Assembly: GCF_041321155.1 (NCBI RefSeq) | Contig: NZ_JBGGWB010000001.1 | Coordinates: 1,302,001 to 1,366,000, forward strand | Length of the DNA stretch: 64,000 nucleotides | From: Sphingomonas sp. IW22 | Lineage (GTDB): Bacteria; Pseudomonadota; Alphaproteobacteria; Sphingomonadales; Sphingomonadaceae | Direction: 5' to 3' | Translations under genes and position numbers: made by a program | Part shown: in pieces, positions 18,941 to 28,749 of the stretch | How positions within the stretch are numbered: the first letter of the stretch is position 1 | How the letters are laid out: each line of letters begins with the position of its first letter | The notes under the pieces: generated by a model | The model's database searches: none | What the model was told of the DNA's origin: nothing | Seen by the model: the letters and a program-made list of their open reading frames with translations, nothing else

Positions 18941-19291
18941 TCAGGGCTGGATCGACGTGCGGTCACCATCGTCCAGATCGTCGTCGCCATCCTCGCTTTC
19001 GAGGGTGTCGTCGTCGAAATCGGCTTGAGCCTCATCCTCGTCCAGATCGTCTTCGTCGAGTTCGGCGTCGTCGTCCGTCTCGCCGATCTCGTCATCGGCC
19101 ATCAGGATCTCGTCCTCTTCCTCGTCGCTGTCGTCGTCGCCCAGATCGGGGGCGACATCGGTCAGGACCGTGCCGTCGCTGGGCCCGTCGCGCGTCGCTT
19201 CCAGGATTTCGGCGCGCTGGCTCTCGTCATAGCCGTCTTCTTCGTAACCGTCGTCGTTCGGACCCTGTTCGGGCACGCGATGTCCGCCCAT
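18941..19291 (-). CDS. Highly acidic small protein of unknown function
   Basis: The protein has 116 residues, and roughly half of them from residue 45 on are Asp or Glu. An excellent GGAGG ribosome binding site lies 5 bases before the ATG at 19291. No fold or motif is recognised; it is probably disordered. The coding frame is supported by the start signal and its position between two genes on the same strand, although Asp/Glu-rich frames can also arise from GC-rich repeats such as GAC/GAT. Similar acidic hypotheticals are seen in sphingomonad genomes. A role as a nucleic-acid mimic or chaperone-like tail is possible but unproven. Confidence 0.65.
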   Translation of the reverse strand: MGGHRVPEQGPNDDGYEEDGYDESQRAEILEATRDGPSDGTVLTDVAPDLGDDDSDEEEDEILMADDEIGETDDDAELDEDDLDEDEAQADFDDDTLESEDGDDDLDDGDRTSIQP

Positions 19292-19350
19292 CTCGACCTC
19301 CTGCTGGTTTGGTGGAGGCGCTAACGGACCAGTGCGGCTTCGCGTTCCCG

Positions 19351-20580
19351 TCAGTGCGGGCGGAACATCCGTCCGCGCTCCGCAATCGCGACGATGATGA
19401 AGGCCACCACGCCGAACGCCACGAACCCGCCATACAGCGGCACCGTCGTCCCGTCATAGGCCTGACCGATCGCCGCCCCCAGCAACGCGCCACCCAGCGT
19501 GGAGACAAAGCCCTGAAAGCTTGAGGCCAGTCCGGCGATCCGCCCCATATTCTCCATGGCCATGGCCAAGAAATTGGACGCCGCAAGTCCGAAACAGCCC
19601 ATCAGCAAAGCCTGAAGGACAATGAACAGCGGCAGCGATTCGGCATCGGCCAGTGCGACGCCCAGGTGGATCGCCGCCACGACGATCAGCCCCGTCAGTG
19701 CGCTGTGCGAAATCAAACGCGTGCCAAAGCGCATCACCACGCGCGAATTCATGAAATTGGCCACCGCCATCGTGCTGGCGACGCAAGCAAAAACGACGCT
19801 GAGCAGATGCGGCGCGACGAAGATGTCGGCCATGATCTGCTGGATCGAATTGATGAAACCGAACAGGCCGCCCTGCAACAGCGTGGCACCCAGCATGTAA
19901 CCCATCGCCATCCGGTCACGCGTGACTTCCCGGAATCCCGACAGGATGTGCGCCGGGTCCAGCGGGTTGCGCTTATCGAAAGCGAGCGTTTCGGGCATGC
20001 GCAGCCAGAACCACGCCAGAACCAGACCGGCGACCGTTGCAATGCCGACGAAAATCCAGCGCCATGGCGCGAACAGCAAGACAATCTGTCCAAATGCCGG
20101 TGCCAGCACGGGCGCGGCCATGAACACGACGAACACCAGGCTCATCACCCGCGCCATCGCCCGGCCCGCGAAACAGTCGCGCACCATCGCCACCGTCACC
20201 ACGCGCGCGCCCGCCACTGCCATGCCCGACATGAAGCGCGCGATCAGCAGCAATTCGAAACTACCCGCCACCGCGGCCAGAAGGTTCGTCACCACCGCAA
20301 TCAGCAACGCGACGCCCAGGATCGGGCGACGCCCGAACCGGTCGGAAAGCGGCCCATGCGCCAACTGCGCGACTGCGAAGCCGATCAAGAAGCTGGTGAT
20401 GACGAATTGCCGGTCATTGGGATTGCCGACGCCCAGACTGTCCCCGATCGCGGGCAGGGCAGGCAGCATCGAATCGATGCCCAGCGCGGTCAGCGCCATC
20501 AGCGCCGCCGCCAACGCGACGAATTCGCCAAAGGGAATGGGCGCGCGGTCAAGCGACGTCGGGGGCTGGTGTTGCTGCAT
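19351..20580 (-). CDS. Bcr/CflA family multidrug efflux transporter (MFS)
   Basis: The protein has 409 residues and twelve probable membrane helices. GPLSDRFGRRPIL is the loop 2-3 signature of MFS drug/H+ antiporters, and the N-terminal LALSALGIDSMLPALP-like segment (here MALTALGIDSMLPALPAIG) together with NDRQFVITSFLIGFA is typical of the Bcr/CflA group that exports bicyclomycin or chloramphenicol. The ATG at 20580 is in a 147-base divergent promoter region shared with the oxygenase gene. The exported compound cannot be predicted. Confidence 0.9.
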   Translation of the reverse strand: MQQHQPPTSLDRAPIPFGEFVALAAALMALTALGIDSMLPALPAIGDSLGVGNPNDRQFVITSFLIGFAVAQLAHGPLSDRFGRRPILGVALLIAVVTNLLAAVAGSFELLLIARFMSGMAVAGARVVTVAMVRDCFAGRAMARVMSLVFVVFMAAPVLAPAFGQIVLLFAPWRWIFVGIATVAGLVLAWFWLRMPETLAFDKRNPLDPAHILSGFREVTRDRMAMGYMLGATLLQGGLFGFINSIQQIMADIFVAPHLLSVVFACVASTMAVANFMNSRVVMRFGTRLISHSALTGLIVVAAIHLGVALADAESLPLFIVLQALLMGCFGLAASNFLAMAMENMGRIAGLASSFQGFVSTLGGALLGAAIGQAYDGTTVPLYGGFVAFGVVAFIIVAIAERGRMFRPH

Positions 20581-20727
20581 CGGGCTTCCTTAACGCGGGA
20601 ATCGCGTCCGTCACGCCGAATATGCGTAACGCATACGAATAGCGGCACGACTTGCCGCCGCACCGCCCGAGCCCCTATCTTGGCAGCATCACGTCAAATT
20701 CAATCCGAAAGACATTCAGGCGCCGCC

Positions 20728-21681
20728 ATGCTCGATTCACCGCTTGCCGATATCCGCCCCGTCTCGCTCGCCGATCAGACAGCCGATCCCGAAGGATTCG
20801 CGCGCAATTTCGGAGAGTCGTTCCAGCGTTACGGCTTTGCGATCGTGCGCGACCACGGCATCGACGATGCGCTGATTGCCCGCGCATGGGCGATGACCGA
20901 GGCGCTGTTCGCCCTGCCGGAAGAGAAAAAGCGCGGCTGGTTCATTCCCGGCGGCGGCGGTGCGCGCGGCTATACGCCGTTCAAGACCGAAATCGCCAAG
21001 GGCGCCAGCCATGTCGACCTGAAGGAATTCTGGCATATCGGCCGCGAACTGGCCGCCGGGCACCGCTTTTCCGACGTGATGGCTCCCAATATCTGGCCCG
21101 ACGAGCCGAAGGGGTTCCGCGATACCTTCATCGAACTGTTCACCGCGTTCGACCGCGCGGGCGAGCGGCTGTTGTCAGCAATCGCGCGCTATCTGGGTCT
21201 GGCGCCCGACTGGTTCGATACCGCCGTTGCGGACGGCAATTCGATCCTGCGCCTGCTCCACTATCCGCCCGTGACCGAAGATGCGCCCAATGTCCGCGCG
21301 GGGGCGCATGAGGATATCAACCTGATCACCCTGCTGCTCGGCGCGGAGGAAGCGGGTCTTGAACTGCTGGACCGTGACGGGCGCTGGTTGCCGGTCAAGC
21401 CGCCGGAGGGCGCGATGGTGGTCAATGTCGGCGACATGCTGCAACGCCTGACCAATCACGTCCTGCCGTCGACCACGCACCGCGTCGTTAACCCGCCGGT
21501 GGAGCGGCGCGGCCATTCGCGTTACTCCATGCCCTTCTTCCTGCACCCCGCGCCCGATTTCGTCATCAAGACGCTGCCCGGCTGCATTTCGGCGGAACGG
21601 CCCAACCGCTATCCCGAGCCGATCACCGCCCATGATTATCTGTATGAACGGCTGGTCGAGATCGGGCTGATCAAGAAGTAA
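20728..21681 (+). CDS. 2-oxoglutarate/Fe(II)-dependent oxygenase, isopenicillin-N-synthase family
   Basis: The protein has 317 residues. An N-terminal DIOX_N domain (FGESFQRYGFAIVRDHGI) is followed by the jelly-roll 2OG-Fe(II) domain. The iron ligands are H194 and D196 in GAHEDINLITLL and H251 in STTHRVVNP; an arginine for the co-substrate occurs in HSRYSMPFF. Such enzymes oxidise small molecules using O2. In bacteria this subgroup is often annotated as isopenicillin N synthase-like, without evidence of antibiotic synthesis. The gene stands alone, divergent from the efflux transporter. Confidence 0.9.
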   Translation: MLDSPLADIRPVSLADQTADPEGFARNFGESFQRYGFAIVRDHGIDDALIARAWAMTEALFALPEEKKRGWFIPGGGGARGYTPFKTEIAKGASHVDLKEFWHIGRELAAGHRFSDVMAPNIWPDEPKGFRDTFIELFTAFDRAGERLLSAIARYLGLAPDWFDTAVADGNSILRLLHYPPVTEDAPNVRAGAHEDINLITLLLGAEEAGLELLDRDGRWLPVKPPEGAMVVNVGDMLQRLTNHVLPSTTHRVVNPPVERRGHSRYSMPFFLHPAPDFVIKTLPGCISAERPNRYPEPITAHDYLYERLVEIGLIKK

Positions 21682-21683
21682 CG

Positions 21684-21699
21684 ACCCCGCCGGGGGTTT
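21684..21699 (+). terminator. Short hairpin with TTT after the oxygenase gene
   Basis: ACCCC-GCCG-GGGGT followed by TTT starts three bases after the stop codon. The stem is only five pairs, so termination would be weak. Confidence 0.35.
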
Positions 21700-21747
21700 C
21701 CACGCACGCAAGAATCGACTAGCCGCCCCCGCGTGGAGGGTAATTTG

Positions 21748-23037
21748 ATGACCGAACCGTTGCGCGTTGCGATTGCTGGCCTTGGCACTGTGGGGGCGGG
21801 CGTCATTCGCCTGATCGATGCCAATGGCGCGCTGATCGCACGGCGCGCGGGCCGCCCGATCGAGGTCGTGGCGGTATCCGCGCGCGACCGTGCCAAGGAT
21901 CGCGGCGCCGATATCGCGCGCTTCGACTGGGTCGACGATCCCGTCGCGCTGGGGCGGCATGACGGCGTCGACGTGGTCATCGAACTGATCGGCGGGTCGG
22001 ACGGCCCGGCGCTGGCGCTTGCCCGCAACACCATCGCCGCAGGCAAGAGCTTCGTCACCGCCAACAAGGCGATGATCGCGCATCACGGACTGGAGCTGGC
22101 CGAAGCGGCGGAAGCAGCCGATGTCGCGCTGAAGTTCGAAGCGGCGGTGGCGGGCGGCGTGCCCGTCATCAAGGGCCTGCGCGAAGGTGCCGCGGCGAAC
22201 GAGATTGCGCGCGTCTATGGCATCCTGAACGGCACCTGCAATTTCATCCTCAGCCGCATGGAGGCCGAGGGCCGCGACTTTGCCGAGGTACTGGCAGAGG
22301 CACAGGCGAACGGCTTTGCCGAAGCCGATCCCAGCTTCGACATTGACGGCGTCGATGCCGCGCACAAGCTGTCGATCCTGTCGAGCATCTCGTTCGGAAC
22401 GCGCCCGGCCTTTGACGACGTGAAGGTGACCGGCATCCGCCACGTCATCGCCGCCGACATCGCCGAGGCTGCGGCACTGGGTTACCGCGTGCGCCTGCTG
22501 GGCGTGGGTGAAGCGGATGCCAACGGCCTGTTCCAGCGCGTCCACCCGCATCTGGTGCCCGTCGATCATCCGCTGGCGCATGTCACCGGCCCCACCAACG
22601 CCGTGGTGGCGGAGGGCAATTTCGTCGGTCGCCTGTTCTTCCAGGGCGCGGGCGCGGGCGATGGCCCGACCGCCAGTGCGGTGGTCGCCGACCTGATCGA
22701 CATTGCGCGCGGCGAATTCGGCCCGGCCTATGCCATGCCGTCGGCCAGCCTGGCGGCACAGGCGCCCGCCGATACGGGCGAACGGCGCGGGCGGGCCTAT
22801 CTGCGCTTCACGGTCGTGGACAAGGTGGGCGTGCTGGCCGAAATCGCCGCCGCCATGCGCGACGCAGGCGTTTCGATCGAAAGCCTGATCCAGCGCGGCG
22901 CAATGACCGACGGCGCGGTGATCGTGACCATCGTCACGCATGAAGGGCCGGAACGCTGCGTGGCACAGGCGCTGGAAAAGCTGCGCGGATCGGCCAGCCT
23001 GGTCGGGCAGCCGATGTGGATGCATATTTTGCGGTAA
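21748..23037 (+). CDS. hom: Homoserine dehydrogenase
   Basis: The protein has 429 residues. The ATG at 21748 follows GGAGGG by seven bases. The NAD(P)-binding Rossmann motif is AIAGLGTVGAGVIRL at the N-terminus. Family motifs include SFVTANKAMIAHHG, YGILNGTCNFIL and FAEADPSFDIDGVDAAHK, which carries catalytic acidic residues. A C-terminal ACT domain (about 350-425) implies feedback control by an amino acid. The enzyme reduces aspartate semialdehyde to homoserine on the way to threonine and methionine. It appears to be transcribed alone. Confidence 0.97.
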   Translation: MTEPLRVAIAGLGTVGAGVIRLIDANGALIARRAGRPIEVVAVSARDRAKDRGADIARFDWVDDPVALGRHDGVDVVIELIGGSDGPALALARNTIAAGKSFVTANKAMIAHHGLELAEAAEAADVALKFEAAVAGGVPVIKGLREGAAANEIARVYGILNGTCNFILSRMEAEGRDFAEVLAEAQANGFAEADPSFDIDGVDAAHKLSILSSISFGTRPAFDDVKVTGIRHVIAADIAEAAALGYRVRLLGVGEADANGLFQRVHPHLVPVDHPLAHVTGPTNAVVAEGNFVGRLFFQGAGAGDGPTASAVVADLIDIARGEFGPAYAMPSASLAAQAPADTGERRGRAYLRFTVVDKVGVLAEIAAAMRDAGVSIESLIQRGAMTDGAVIVTIVTHEGPERCVAQALEKLRGSASLVGQPMWMHILR

Positions 23038-23103
23038 CCATTTCTCTCGCTTGGCTTTTCCCGGACCCCCGCCTAAGCCGTCCCTCCAATGGTGGCGGGG
23101 GCA

Positions 23104-24582
23104 ATGGCCGAGATCGATACGCATCGGGGCGACCACCGACCATCAGCCCGGCTGCTGATGCTGTTCGGCCTGATCGGTTTCTGCGCGGGCCTTCCCTTTT
23201 ACCTGTTTTCGTCGATCCTCTCCTTGCGGCTGGCGCGTAATGGCGTCGAGCTGACCGTGATCGGGTTCTTCGCCTGGGTCGGGTTGCTGCCGACGTTCAA
23301 GTTCCTGTGGGCGCCGCTGGTGGACCGGTTCGCCGTGCCCGGCTTTGCCCGCGCATGGGGCGGGCGGCGCGGATGGATCATGGCATCGCAACTGGGCATC
23401 GTCGCGGCGATCGTTGGCCTGGCCCTGTCCCATCCCGACGGCAGCTTGGCGCTGACGGCGCTCTGGGCCGTGCTGCTGGCTTTCTGGACGACGATGCTGG
23501 AAATCGCCGCCGATGGCTGGCGTATCGAGGTGGCGGGCGACGCGGCGATGCAGGGACCGATCGTCGCGGCCAATATCTGGGGCTATCGCGCGGCCATGGT
23601 GGGTGCGGGATCGGGCGTTCTGCTGATCGCGGACCGGGCGGGCTGGGTCGCAGGCTATCTGGCGATGGCGGCGGTCGCGGGAGCGGCGTTCCTGTTGATC
23701 GCGGCCACGCCCCCCGAACGCGGCGGCGGGCGGGTCGTGGCGTTGGCAACGGGAACGCTGGCCGTGGCAGCAATGTTCGCGGCGGTCGCGCTGCTTCTTG
23801 CCGCGGTGGGATGGCTCGCGCTGTCACTGTTCACGGCGACGGGGTTGAGCAGTTCCACCAATGTCACGCCCTGGGTGCTGGCTGCGGCAATGCTGCCCTT
23901 TGCCGCCATGGCGCTCGCCATACCGGCGATCCGGCGCATGGCGCCCGACGCCCCCGCGCGCCGGTCGGGCGCAATCGGCCCCTATGTCGATTTCTTCTGG
24001 CGTTACGGCTTTGCCACGCTGGCGATCCTGGCCTTTGTAGCGCTGTATCGCATGGGTGACGTGCTGGCGCTCACCCTGTCCAAGCCGTTCGTCAACACAT
24101 TGGGCTATTCGCTGCGGGCGATTGGCGTGGCCGACGGCGTGGTCGCGCTGGCGGCCAGCATCGCGGGCGTCGGCCTTGGCGGCTGGCTCGCCTCGCGCTG
24201 GTCGGCGGGGCGAACGCTGGCGTTGGGGGCCCTGCTGGCCGGATTGGGCAATTTCGCCTTTGCCTGGCTGGGTACGCAGCCACAGGAGAGGTTCGCCCTC
24301 TATGCAGCCGTCGCCGCCGACCAGTTCGGTAACGGCTTCGCCGCCACGGTGTTCGTCGTGTACCTGTCGCTGTTGGTGAACCCCGGATTTGCGTCGGCGC
24401 AATATGCATTACTGTCGGGCTTTGCCTTTCTGTTGCCGCGCCTGATCGGCGGCAGTGCCGGGGCAATTGCAGCCGATATCGGCTATCCGGCGTTCTTCCT
24501 GCTGTCGGGCGCGCTGAGCCTGTCGGCAATCATCCTGTTGCCGGTCGTCCTGCGCGCGCAGCCAAGGGAGGTAGCGGCATGA
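23104..24582 (+). CDS. AmpG-like muropeptide permease (MFS)
   Basis: The protein has 492 residues from the ATG at 23104, which follows GGCGGGGGC. An upstream ATG at 23089 would add five residues. It has about twelve to fourteen helices. GFCAGLPFYLFSSILSLRL near the start and FKFLWAPLVDRFAVP are hallmarks of AmpG, which imports GlcNAc-anhydromuropeptides for peptidoglycan recycling. TTMLEIAADGWRIE also fits, matching the usual QDIAIDAYRVE-type segment. The next gene, a serine hydrolase, starts in its stop codon (ATGA), and a PBP4 gene is convergent nearby, so the local theme is cell-wall turnover. Confidence 0.82.
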   Translation: MAEIDTHRGDHRPSARLLMLFGLIGFCAGLPFYLFSSILSLRLARNGVELTVIGFFAWVGLLPTFKFLWAPLVDRFAVPGFARAWGGRRGWIMASQLGIVAAIVGLALSHPDGSLALTALWAVLLAFWTTMLEIAADGWRIEVAGDAAMQGPIVAANIWGYRAAMVGAGSGVLLIADRAGWVAGYLAMAAVAGAAFLLIAATPPERGGGRVVALATGTLAVAAMFAAVALLLAAVGWLALSLFTATGLSSSTNVTPWVLAAAMLPFAAMALAIPAIRRMAPDAPARRSGAIGPYVDFFWRYGFATLAILAFVALYRMGDVLALTLSKPFVNTLGYSLRAIGVADGVVALAASIAGVGLGGWLASRWSAGRTLALGALLAGLGNFAFAWLGTQPQERFALYAAVAADQFGNGFAATVFVVYLSLLVNPGFASAQYALLSGFAFLLPRLIGGSAGAIAADIGYPAFFLLSGALSLSAIILLPVVLRAQPREVAA

Positions 24583-25601
24583 ACCGTTTAGCAGACATCG
24601 CCGCCACGGCCTTTGCCCCTGCGGCGCGCGCCATTTCCGCCTACCGCATTCCGGGCGCGACGCTGGGGCTGATCACCGCCGATGGCCAGCGGGCGCTGGT
24701 GTCGACCGGATCGGCCCAGATCGAACCGTGGCGAGAGACGCTGACCCTGGGGCACTGGTTCGACCTTGCCTCGCTGACCAAGGTGATTGCCACCACGCCC
24801 GCGATCCTGCGGCTGGCGGACGAAGGGGCGCTGCACCTCGACCGGCCGGTTGCCGACGCCATTCCCGACCTGCGCCAATATGACGTCGCCGGCGCGGTCG
24901 AGCGGCGCGTGACCTTTCGCCAGTGCCTGTCGCACCAGACGCATTTTCCGGCGGTGCAGCCGATCTATACCTATGGCGACGATCCGCGACGGCTGCGCGC
25001 CTTTGTTCTGCAGCGCGAATGGCGCGCGGGGCCGCCCGTCTATTCGGACATCAACTTCATCCTGCTGGGCATCGCCATCGAGCGGCTGACCGGCCTACCG
25101 CTTGATCACATGCTGTTTCCGCCGGGTCTGGCCTGGCGCCCCGACGCGGCGCTGAGCGTCGCGACCGAACACTGCATGTGGCGCGACCGGATGCTGAAGG
25201 GGGAGGTGCATGACGAAAACGCCTCTGCCCTGGGCGGCGCGGCGGGTCATGCGGGGCTGTTCGGGACGGTCGACGGCGTGCTGGATTTCGCGCAAAGCCT
25301 GCTCGACGGCAGCGGCGCTTCGGAAGCGGCGATCCACGCCATGCGCGAACGCGTGTCGCCGACCCGCACCTGCGGCTGGGAGCGGCATGTACCGGGATGG
25401 CCGGGGGGCGATGCCTGTTCGGACACGACGATCGGGCATACGGGCTTTACGGGCACGGGCCTGTGGCTGGACTTCGAGCGGGGGCTGGGCTGGACCCTGT
25501 TGACCAATCGCGTGCATCCCACCCGCCACAGCGACAGCGGCATCGCCGCGCTGCGCCGGGCGACGGGCGATGCGGTGATCGCGGCGTTCGACGCGGCCTA
25601 G
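24579..25601 (+). CDS. Serine hydrolase of the beta-lactamase/PBP family
   Basis: The protein has 340 residues and begins inside the stop of the permease gene (ATGA), so the two are coupled. It carries the class C-type motifs: SLTK in FDLASLTKVIAT, the YSD of YSDINFIL in place of YxN, and HTGFTGTG in place of KTG. The closest architecture is EstB/AmpC-like esterases and peptidases. No signal peptide is evident, so it may work on recycled muropeptides or esters in the cytoplasm. This is inferred from the neighbour rather than from any substrate motif. Confidence 0.83.
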   Translation: MNRLADIAATAFAPAARAISAYRIPGATLGLITADGQRALVSTGSAQIEPWRETLTLGHWFDLASLTKVIATTPAILRLADEGALHLDRPVADAIPDLRQYDVAGAVERRVTFRQCLSHQTHFPAVQPIYTYGDDPRRLRAFVLQREWRAGPPVYSDINFILLGIAIERLTGLPLDHMLFPPGLAWRPDAALSVATEHCMWRDRMLKGEVHDENASALGGAAGHAGLFGTVDGVLDFAQSLLDGSGASEAAIHAMRERVSPTRTCGWERHVPGWPGGDACSDTTIGHTGFTGTGLWLDFERGLGWTLLTNRVHPTRHSDSGIAALRRATGDAVIAAFDAA

Positions 25602-27004
25602 TTCGCGGCGGCGATTGCCAGCAGCGCGCGGTCCATGTCCGGCGTAACGCTGGCCGCGGCAAAGGGCATGTCGTTGGCAAAGATCGCGAATGTCAGCGTG
25701 CGTCCGCTGGCCGCGGTCATATAGCCCGACAGCGCCGATGCGCCAGCCAGCGAGCCGGTCTTGCCCCGGACACGCCCCTCAAGCGCGGTGCCCCGGAACC
25801 GCCGTGCCAGCGTGCCATCCACCCCGCCGACCGCCAGTGCCGATTGCCAGCGCCCGCCCCATGGCTGACGCGCAGCCCATTGCAGCAGCGCCACCGAGGC
25901 GCGTGGTGACAGGCGGTTGTAGTTTGACATGCCCGACCCATCGGCAAAGTCCCATCCGGTGCGCGGCGCACCCGCCGCCGCGAACAGCGCGGGATATCGC
26001 GCCAGCCCGCCCTCTGCCGAACCGTCGCCCGCACGTCGCAACAGCATTTCTGCGAACAGGTTCTGGCTGGCCTTCATCGTGCGCGCCAGCGTCTCGTCCA
26101 GCGCTGGCGGATCGAGGCGGGCGAGCGGCACCAGCGACGATGGTGCCGCCGCGCCCGGCTGGCGATGCCGCGCCCATATCCGCCCGGTCACCCGAACGCC
26201 GCGCGCGCGCAGCATCGCGGCAAAGCGGTGCGCGGCCCAATGTGCGGGATCGTCGACCGCCTGCACCAGCGTCGCCGGGCCGCCGCTGGCCGCAATCGTG
26301 CCCGACACCACCAGCCGCCGCTCACCAGGCAGCCGCGATACCGACAGGGCCGTGGCGGAAGCCGTCGTCACCCGGTTGTCGATTTCATACCAGTCGTCGC
26401 TGGCGCGGACGGCCGCCGGGGCGCCCACCCCGCCGCCGGTCACGGTCAGCGTCACCACATTCTCATCCAGGCTGAGCGCCGAGATCGCCGTGCCCGACCG
26501 CGCGGTCAGGTTGTTCCAACTCCACCCCTGCCCCCATCGTTCGTCGCGCCACAGGCTGTCGTCGCCGATCACGTCGCGTACCCTGCGTGTCCGCGCCGCG
26601 ACCGCATCGGCCAGGCTGGACAGGCAGTCGCGCGTGCAATCGGGCGCCGCCGACAGCCATGGATCGCCCGCGCCGATCAACACCGCATCGCCGCCGTCGA
26701 TCGCAACGGCCGTGCCCATGGGTTCGGGTAGTAACGATGCCAGATTGACGAGGACGGCGGGTATCTTACTGTTCGACGCAGGCACGAAGCGCCGGTCCGG
26801 GTCGATGGCCACAATCTCGCGGCCCTGATCGTTGACGACCAGCACGCCCCATCGCGTACCCGCCAGATCCGGCGAATCGAGCATCGCGCGCACCTGCTGA
26901 CCCAACGGCGCCGGCGGGGTGGCAGTCGCGATGCGGGCAGGCGTACATGCGCCAAGCGTCGCGACGATCAACAACATGGCCAGGCGGCGGGGAAGAAAGA
27001 TCAT
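25598..27004 (-). CDS. dacB: D-alanyl-D-alanine carboxypeptidase/endopeptidase, PBP4 type
   Basis: The protein has 468 residues from the ATG at 27004. A lipoprotein signal is likely (LIVATLGAC). The three PBP4 motifs are present: SNSK in FVPASNSKIPAVLV, SNYN in DGSGMSNYNRLS, and KTG in VRGKTGSLAGASALSGY. A long insert lies between the first two motifs, as in PBP4. It trims and cuts peptide cross-links in the periplasm. Its stop codon overlaps that of the convergent serine hydrolase by four bases. Confidence 0.93.
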   Translation of the reverse strand: MIFLPRRLAMLLIVATLGACTPARIATATPPAPLGQQVRAMLDSPDLAGTRWGVLVVNDQGREIVAIDPDRRFVPASNSKIPAVLVNLASLLPEPMGTAVAIDGGDAVLIGAGDPWLSAAPDCTRDCLSSLADAVAARTRRVRDVIGDDSLWRDERWGQGWSWNNLTARSGTAISALSLDENVVTLTVTGGGVGAPAAVRASDDWYEIDNRVTTASATALSVSRLPGERRLVVSGTIAASGGPATLVQAVDDPAHWAAHRFAAMLRARGVRVTGRIWARHRQPGAAAPSSLVPLARLDPPALDETLARTMKASQNLFAEMLLRRAGDGSAEGGLARYPALFAAAGAPRTGWDFADGSGMSNYNRLSPRASVALLQWAARQPWGGRWQSALAVGGVDGTLARRFRGTALEGRVRGKTGSLAGASALSGYMTAASGRTLTFAIFANDMPFAAASVTPDMDRALLAIAAAN

Positions 27005-27102
27005 GCCGCCGCCATACCGATCTCGCCCGACCATGGGCAATGCGGCGAACCGGCACCACGCCCGCTTGTCGCCGCCCCTGTCTCGCCGCTAGAAGGCCGC
27101 GG

Positions 27103-28749
27103 ATGCAGGGTTCGGGGGCATTGCCGCTTCGGTGGTGGCAGACACGTTGGTTCGTCGCGGCGATGGCATTGGTCGCGGCGATCCCGTTGCTGTGGCCGGA
27201 CATCCCGCCGCTGGTCGACCTGCCGGGTCATATGGGCCGTTACCGGGTGCAGCTGGCCCATGATCAGGTGCCATGGCTGGCCCATTGGTATAATTTCGAC
27301 TGGCAGCTGATCGGCAATCTGGGCATCGACCTGTTGATCGAGCCGCTGGAGCCGCTGATCGGGCTGGAACCGGCGGTCAAGCTGATCGTCATCGCGATTC
27401 CCGTGCTGATCGCCACGGGTCTGCTGTGGATCGCGCGCGAAGTGCATGGGCGCATCCCGGCGACAGCGTTGTTCGCGCTACCCATTGTCTACAGCTTTCC
27501 GCTGCATTTCGGCTTTGTGAACTTCGCCCTGTCGATGGGCCTTGCGCTCAACGCCTTTGGCCTGTGGCTACATCTGGCGCGGGTGAACCGGCTGCGGTTG
27601 CGTGCGGCGCTGTTCGTCCCGATCGGGCTCATCATCTGGGTCTGCCATACCTATGGCTGGGGCCTGCTGGGCGTGCTGGCCTTTTCCGGCGAGCTGATCC
27701 GGCAATGGGACATGCACACCAACTGGCGCGATCGCTGGTGGAAGGCGCCGTTCTGGGCGGGGGTGCATTGCCTCTCGCTGTTCCCGCCAGTGATGCTGAT
27801 GCTGGCATGGCGCTCGGGCGGGCATGTCGGCGGCACCACCGGCGACTGGTTCAACTGGCGCGCCAAGATGCAGTGGTTCACCATGATCTTTCGCGATCGG
27901 TGGGAACTGTTCGACATGGCGACGCTGGCCGCGTCGTTGCTGGTCATGGTGTATGGCGCACGCCATCCGCGCATCGAATATTCGCGCCACCTGACGATTT
28001 CGGCGCTGTTCCTGCTGGTGGTCTATCTGGTGCTGCCGCGCATCGTGTTCGGCTCTGCCTATGCCGATATGCGTCTGGCGCCCTTTGTACTGGGAATCGC
28101 GCTGCTGGCGCTGCGGCCCAAACCGGGCGCGACGGTGCGCCATGCCGCGCTGCTGGCGGCGGCGGGCCTGACCTTTTTCGGTGCCCGGATCGCGGCCACG
28201 ACCTACAGCTTCTGGCTCTATGACCGCAGCTATGACCGGGAACTGGCGGCACTGGACCACCTGCCCGAAGGCGCCCGGCTGCTGACCTTTGTCGGGGAAA
28301 CCTGCCGCTATGAATGGACGATGTCGCGGCTGGAGCATATTCCCGGCATCGCCCTGTCACGAAAGCTGGCCTATTCGAACGATCAATGGTCGATGGCCGG
28401 GGCACAGCTGCTGACGGTCCGCTATCCCGGCGCGCGCGGGTTCAACCATGATCCGTCGCAGATCGTCACCGACGTTAAGTGCGCGCGCGAATGGTGGCGG
28501 CCGATCGCGGTCAGCCTGGTCCGATTCCCGCGCGATGCGTTCGATTATGTCTGGGTGGTCCAGCCGCCCGCCTATCACCGCAGGCTTGAAGCCGGGTTGA
28601 TCCCCGTGTGGCGCAGCGGCACCAGCGCGCTGTTCCGCGTCGACGACCGCGCGCGCGCGCCCGAACTGATGATGCAGGATCTGGGGCCTTACGGTCCGGA
28701 AATGCGCGACCGGGTGAACGCGATCAACGCGCTCAACCGGACTTCCTGA
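27103..28749 (+). CDS. Polytopic membrane protein of unknown function
   Basis: The protein has 548 residues and roughly ten hydrophobic segments across residues 10-370, followed by a soluble C-terminal domain of about 160 residues. The layout, with an acidic loop after the first helix (LVDLPGHMGRYR) and many aromatic residues in the loops, resembles membrane glycosyltransferases of the GT-C class, but no GT-C family was securely recognised. It is divergent from dacB. Its last 17 bases overlap the convergent acetyltransferase-like gene. Confidence 0.7.
   Translation: MQGSGALPLRWWQTRWFVAAMALVAAIPLLWPDIPPLVDLPGHMGRYRVQLAHDQVPWLAHWYNFDWQLIGNLGIDLLIEPLEPLIGLEPAVKLIVIAIPVLIATGLLWIAREVHGRIPATALFALPIVYSFPLHFGFVNFALSMGLALNAFGLWLHLARVNRLRLRAALFVPIGLIIWVCHTYGWGLLGVLAFSGELIRQWDMHTNWRDRWWKAPFWAGVHCLSLFPPVMLMLAWRSGGHVGGTTGDWFNWRAKMQWFTMIFRDRWELFDMATLAASLLVMVYGARHPRIEYSRHLTISALFLLVVYLVLPRIVFGSAYADMRLAPFVLGIALLALRPKPGATVRHAALLAAAGLTFFGARIAATTYSFWLYDRSYDRELAALDHLPEGARLLTFVGETCRYEWTMSRLEHIPGIALSRKLAYSNDQWSMAGAQLLTVRYPGARGFNHDPSQIVTDVKCAREWWRPIAVSLVRFPRDAFDYVWVVQPPAYHRRLEAGLIPVWRSGTSALFRVDDRARAPELMMQDLGPYGPEMRDRVNAINALNRTS

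Noticed and set aside
21175..23136. 653-codon open frame on the minus strand
   Set aside because: Antisense to the oxygenase and hom; His/Arg/Gln-rich as expected for a shadow frame.
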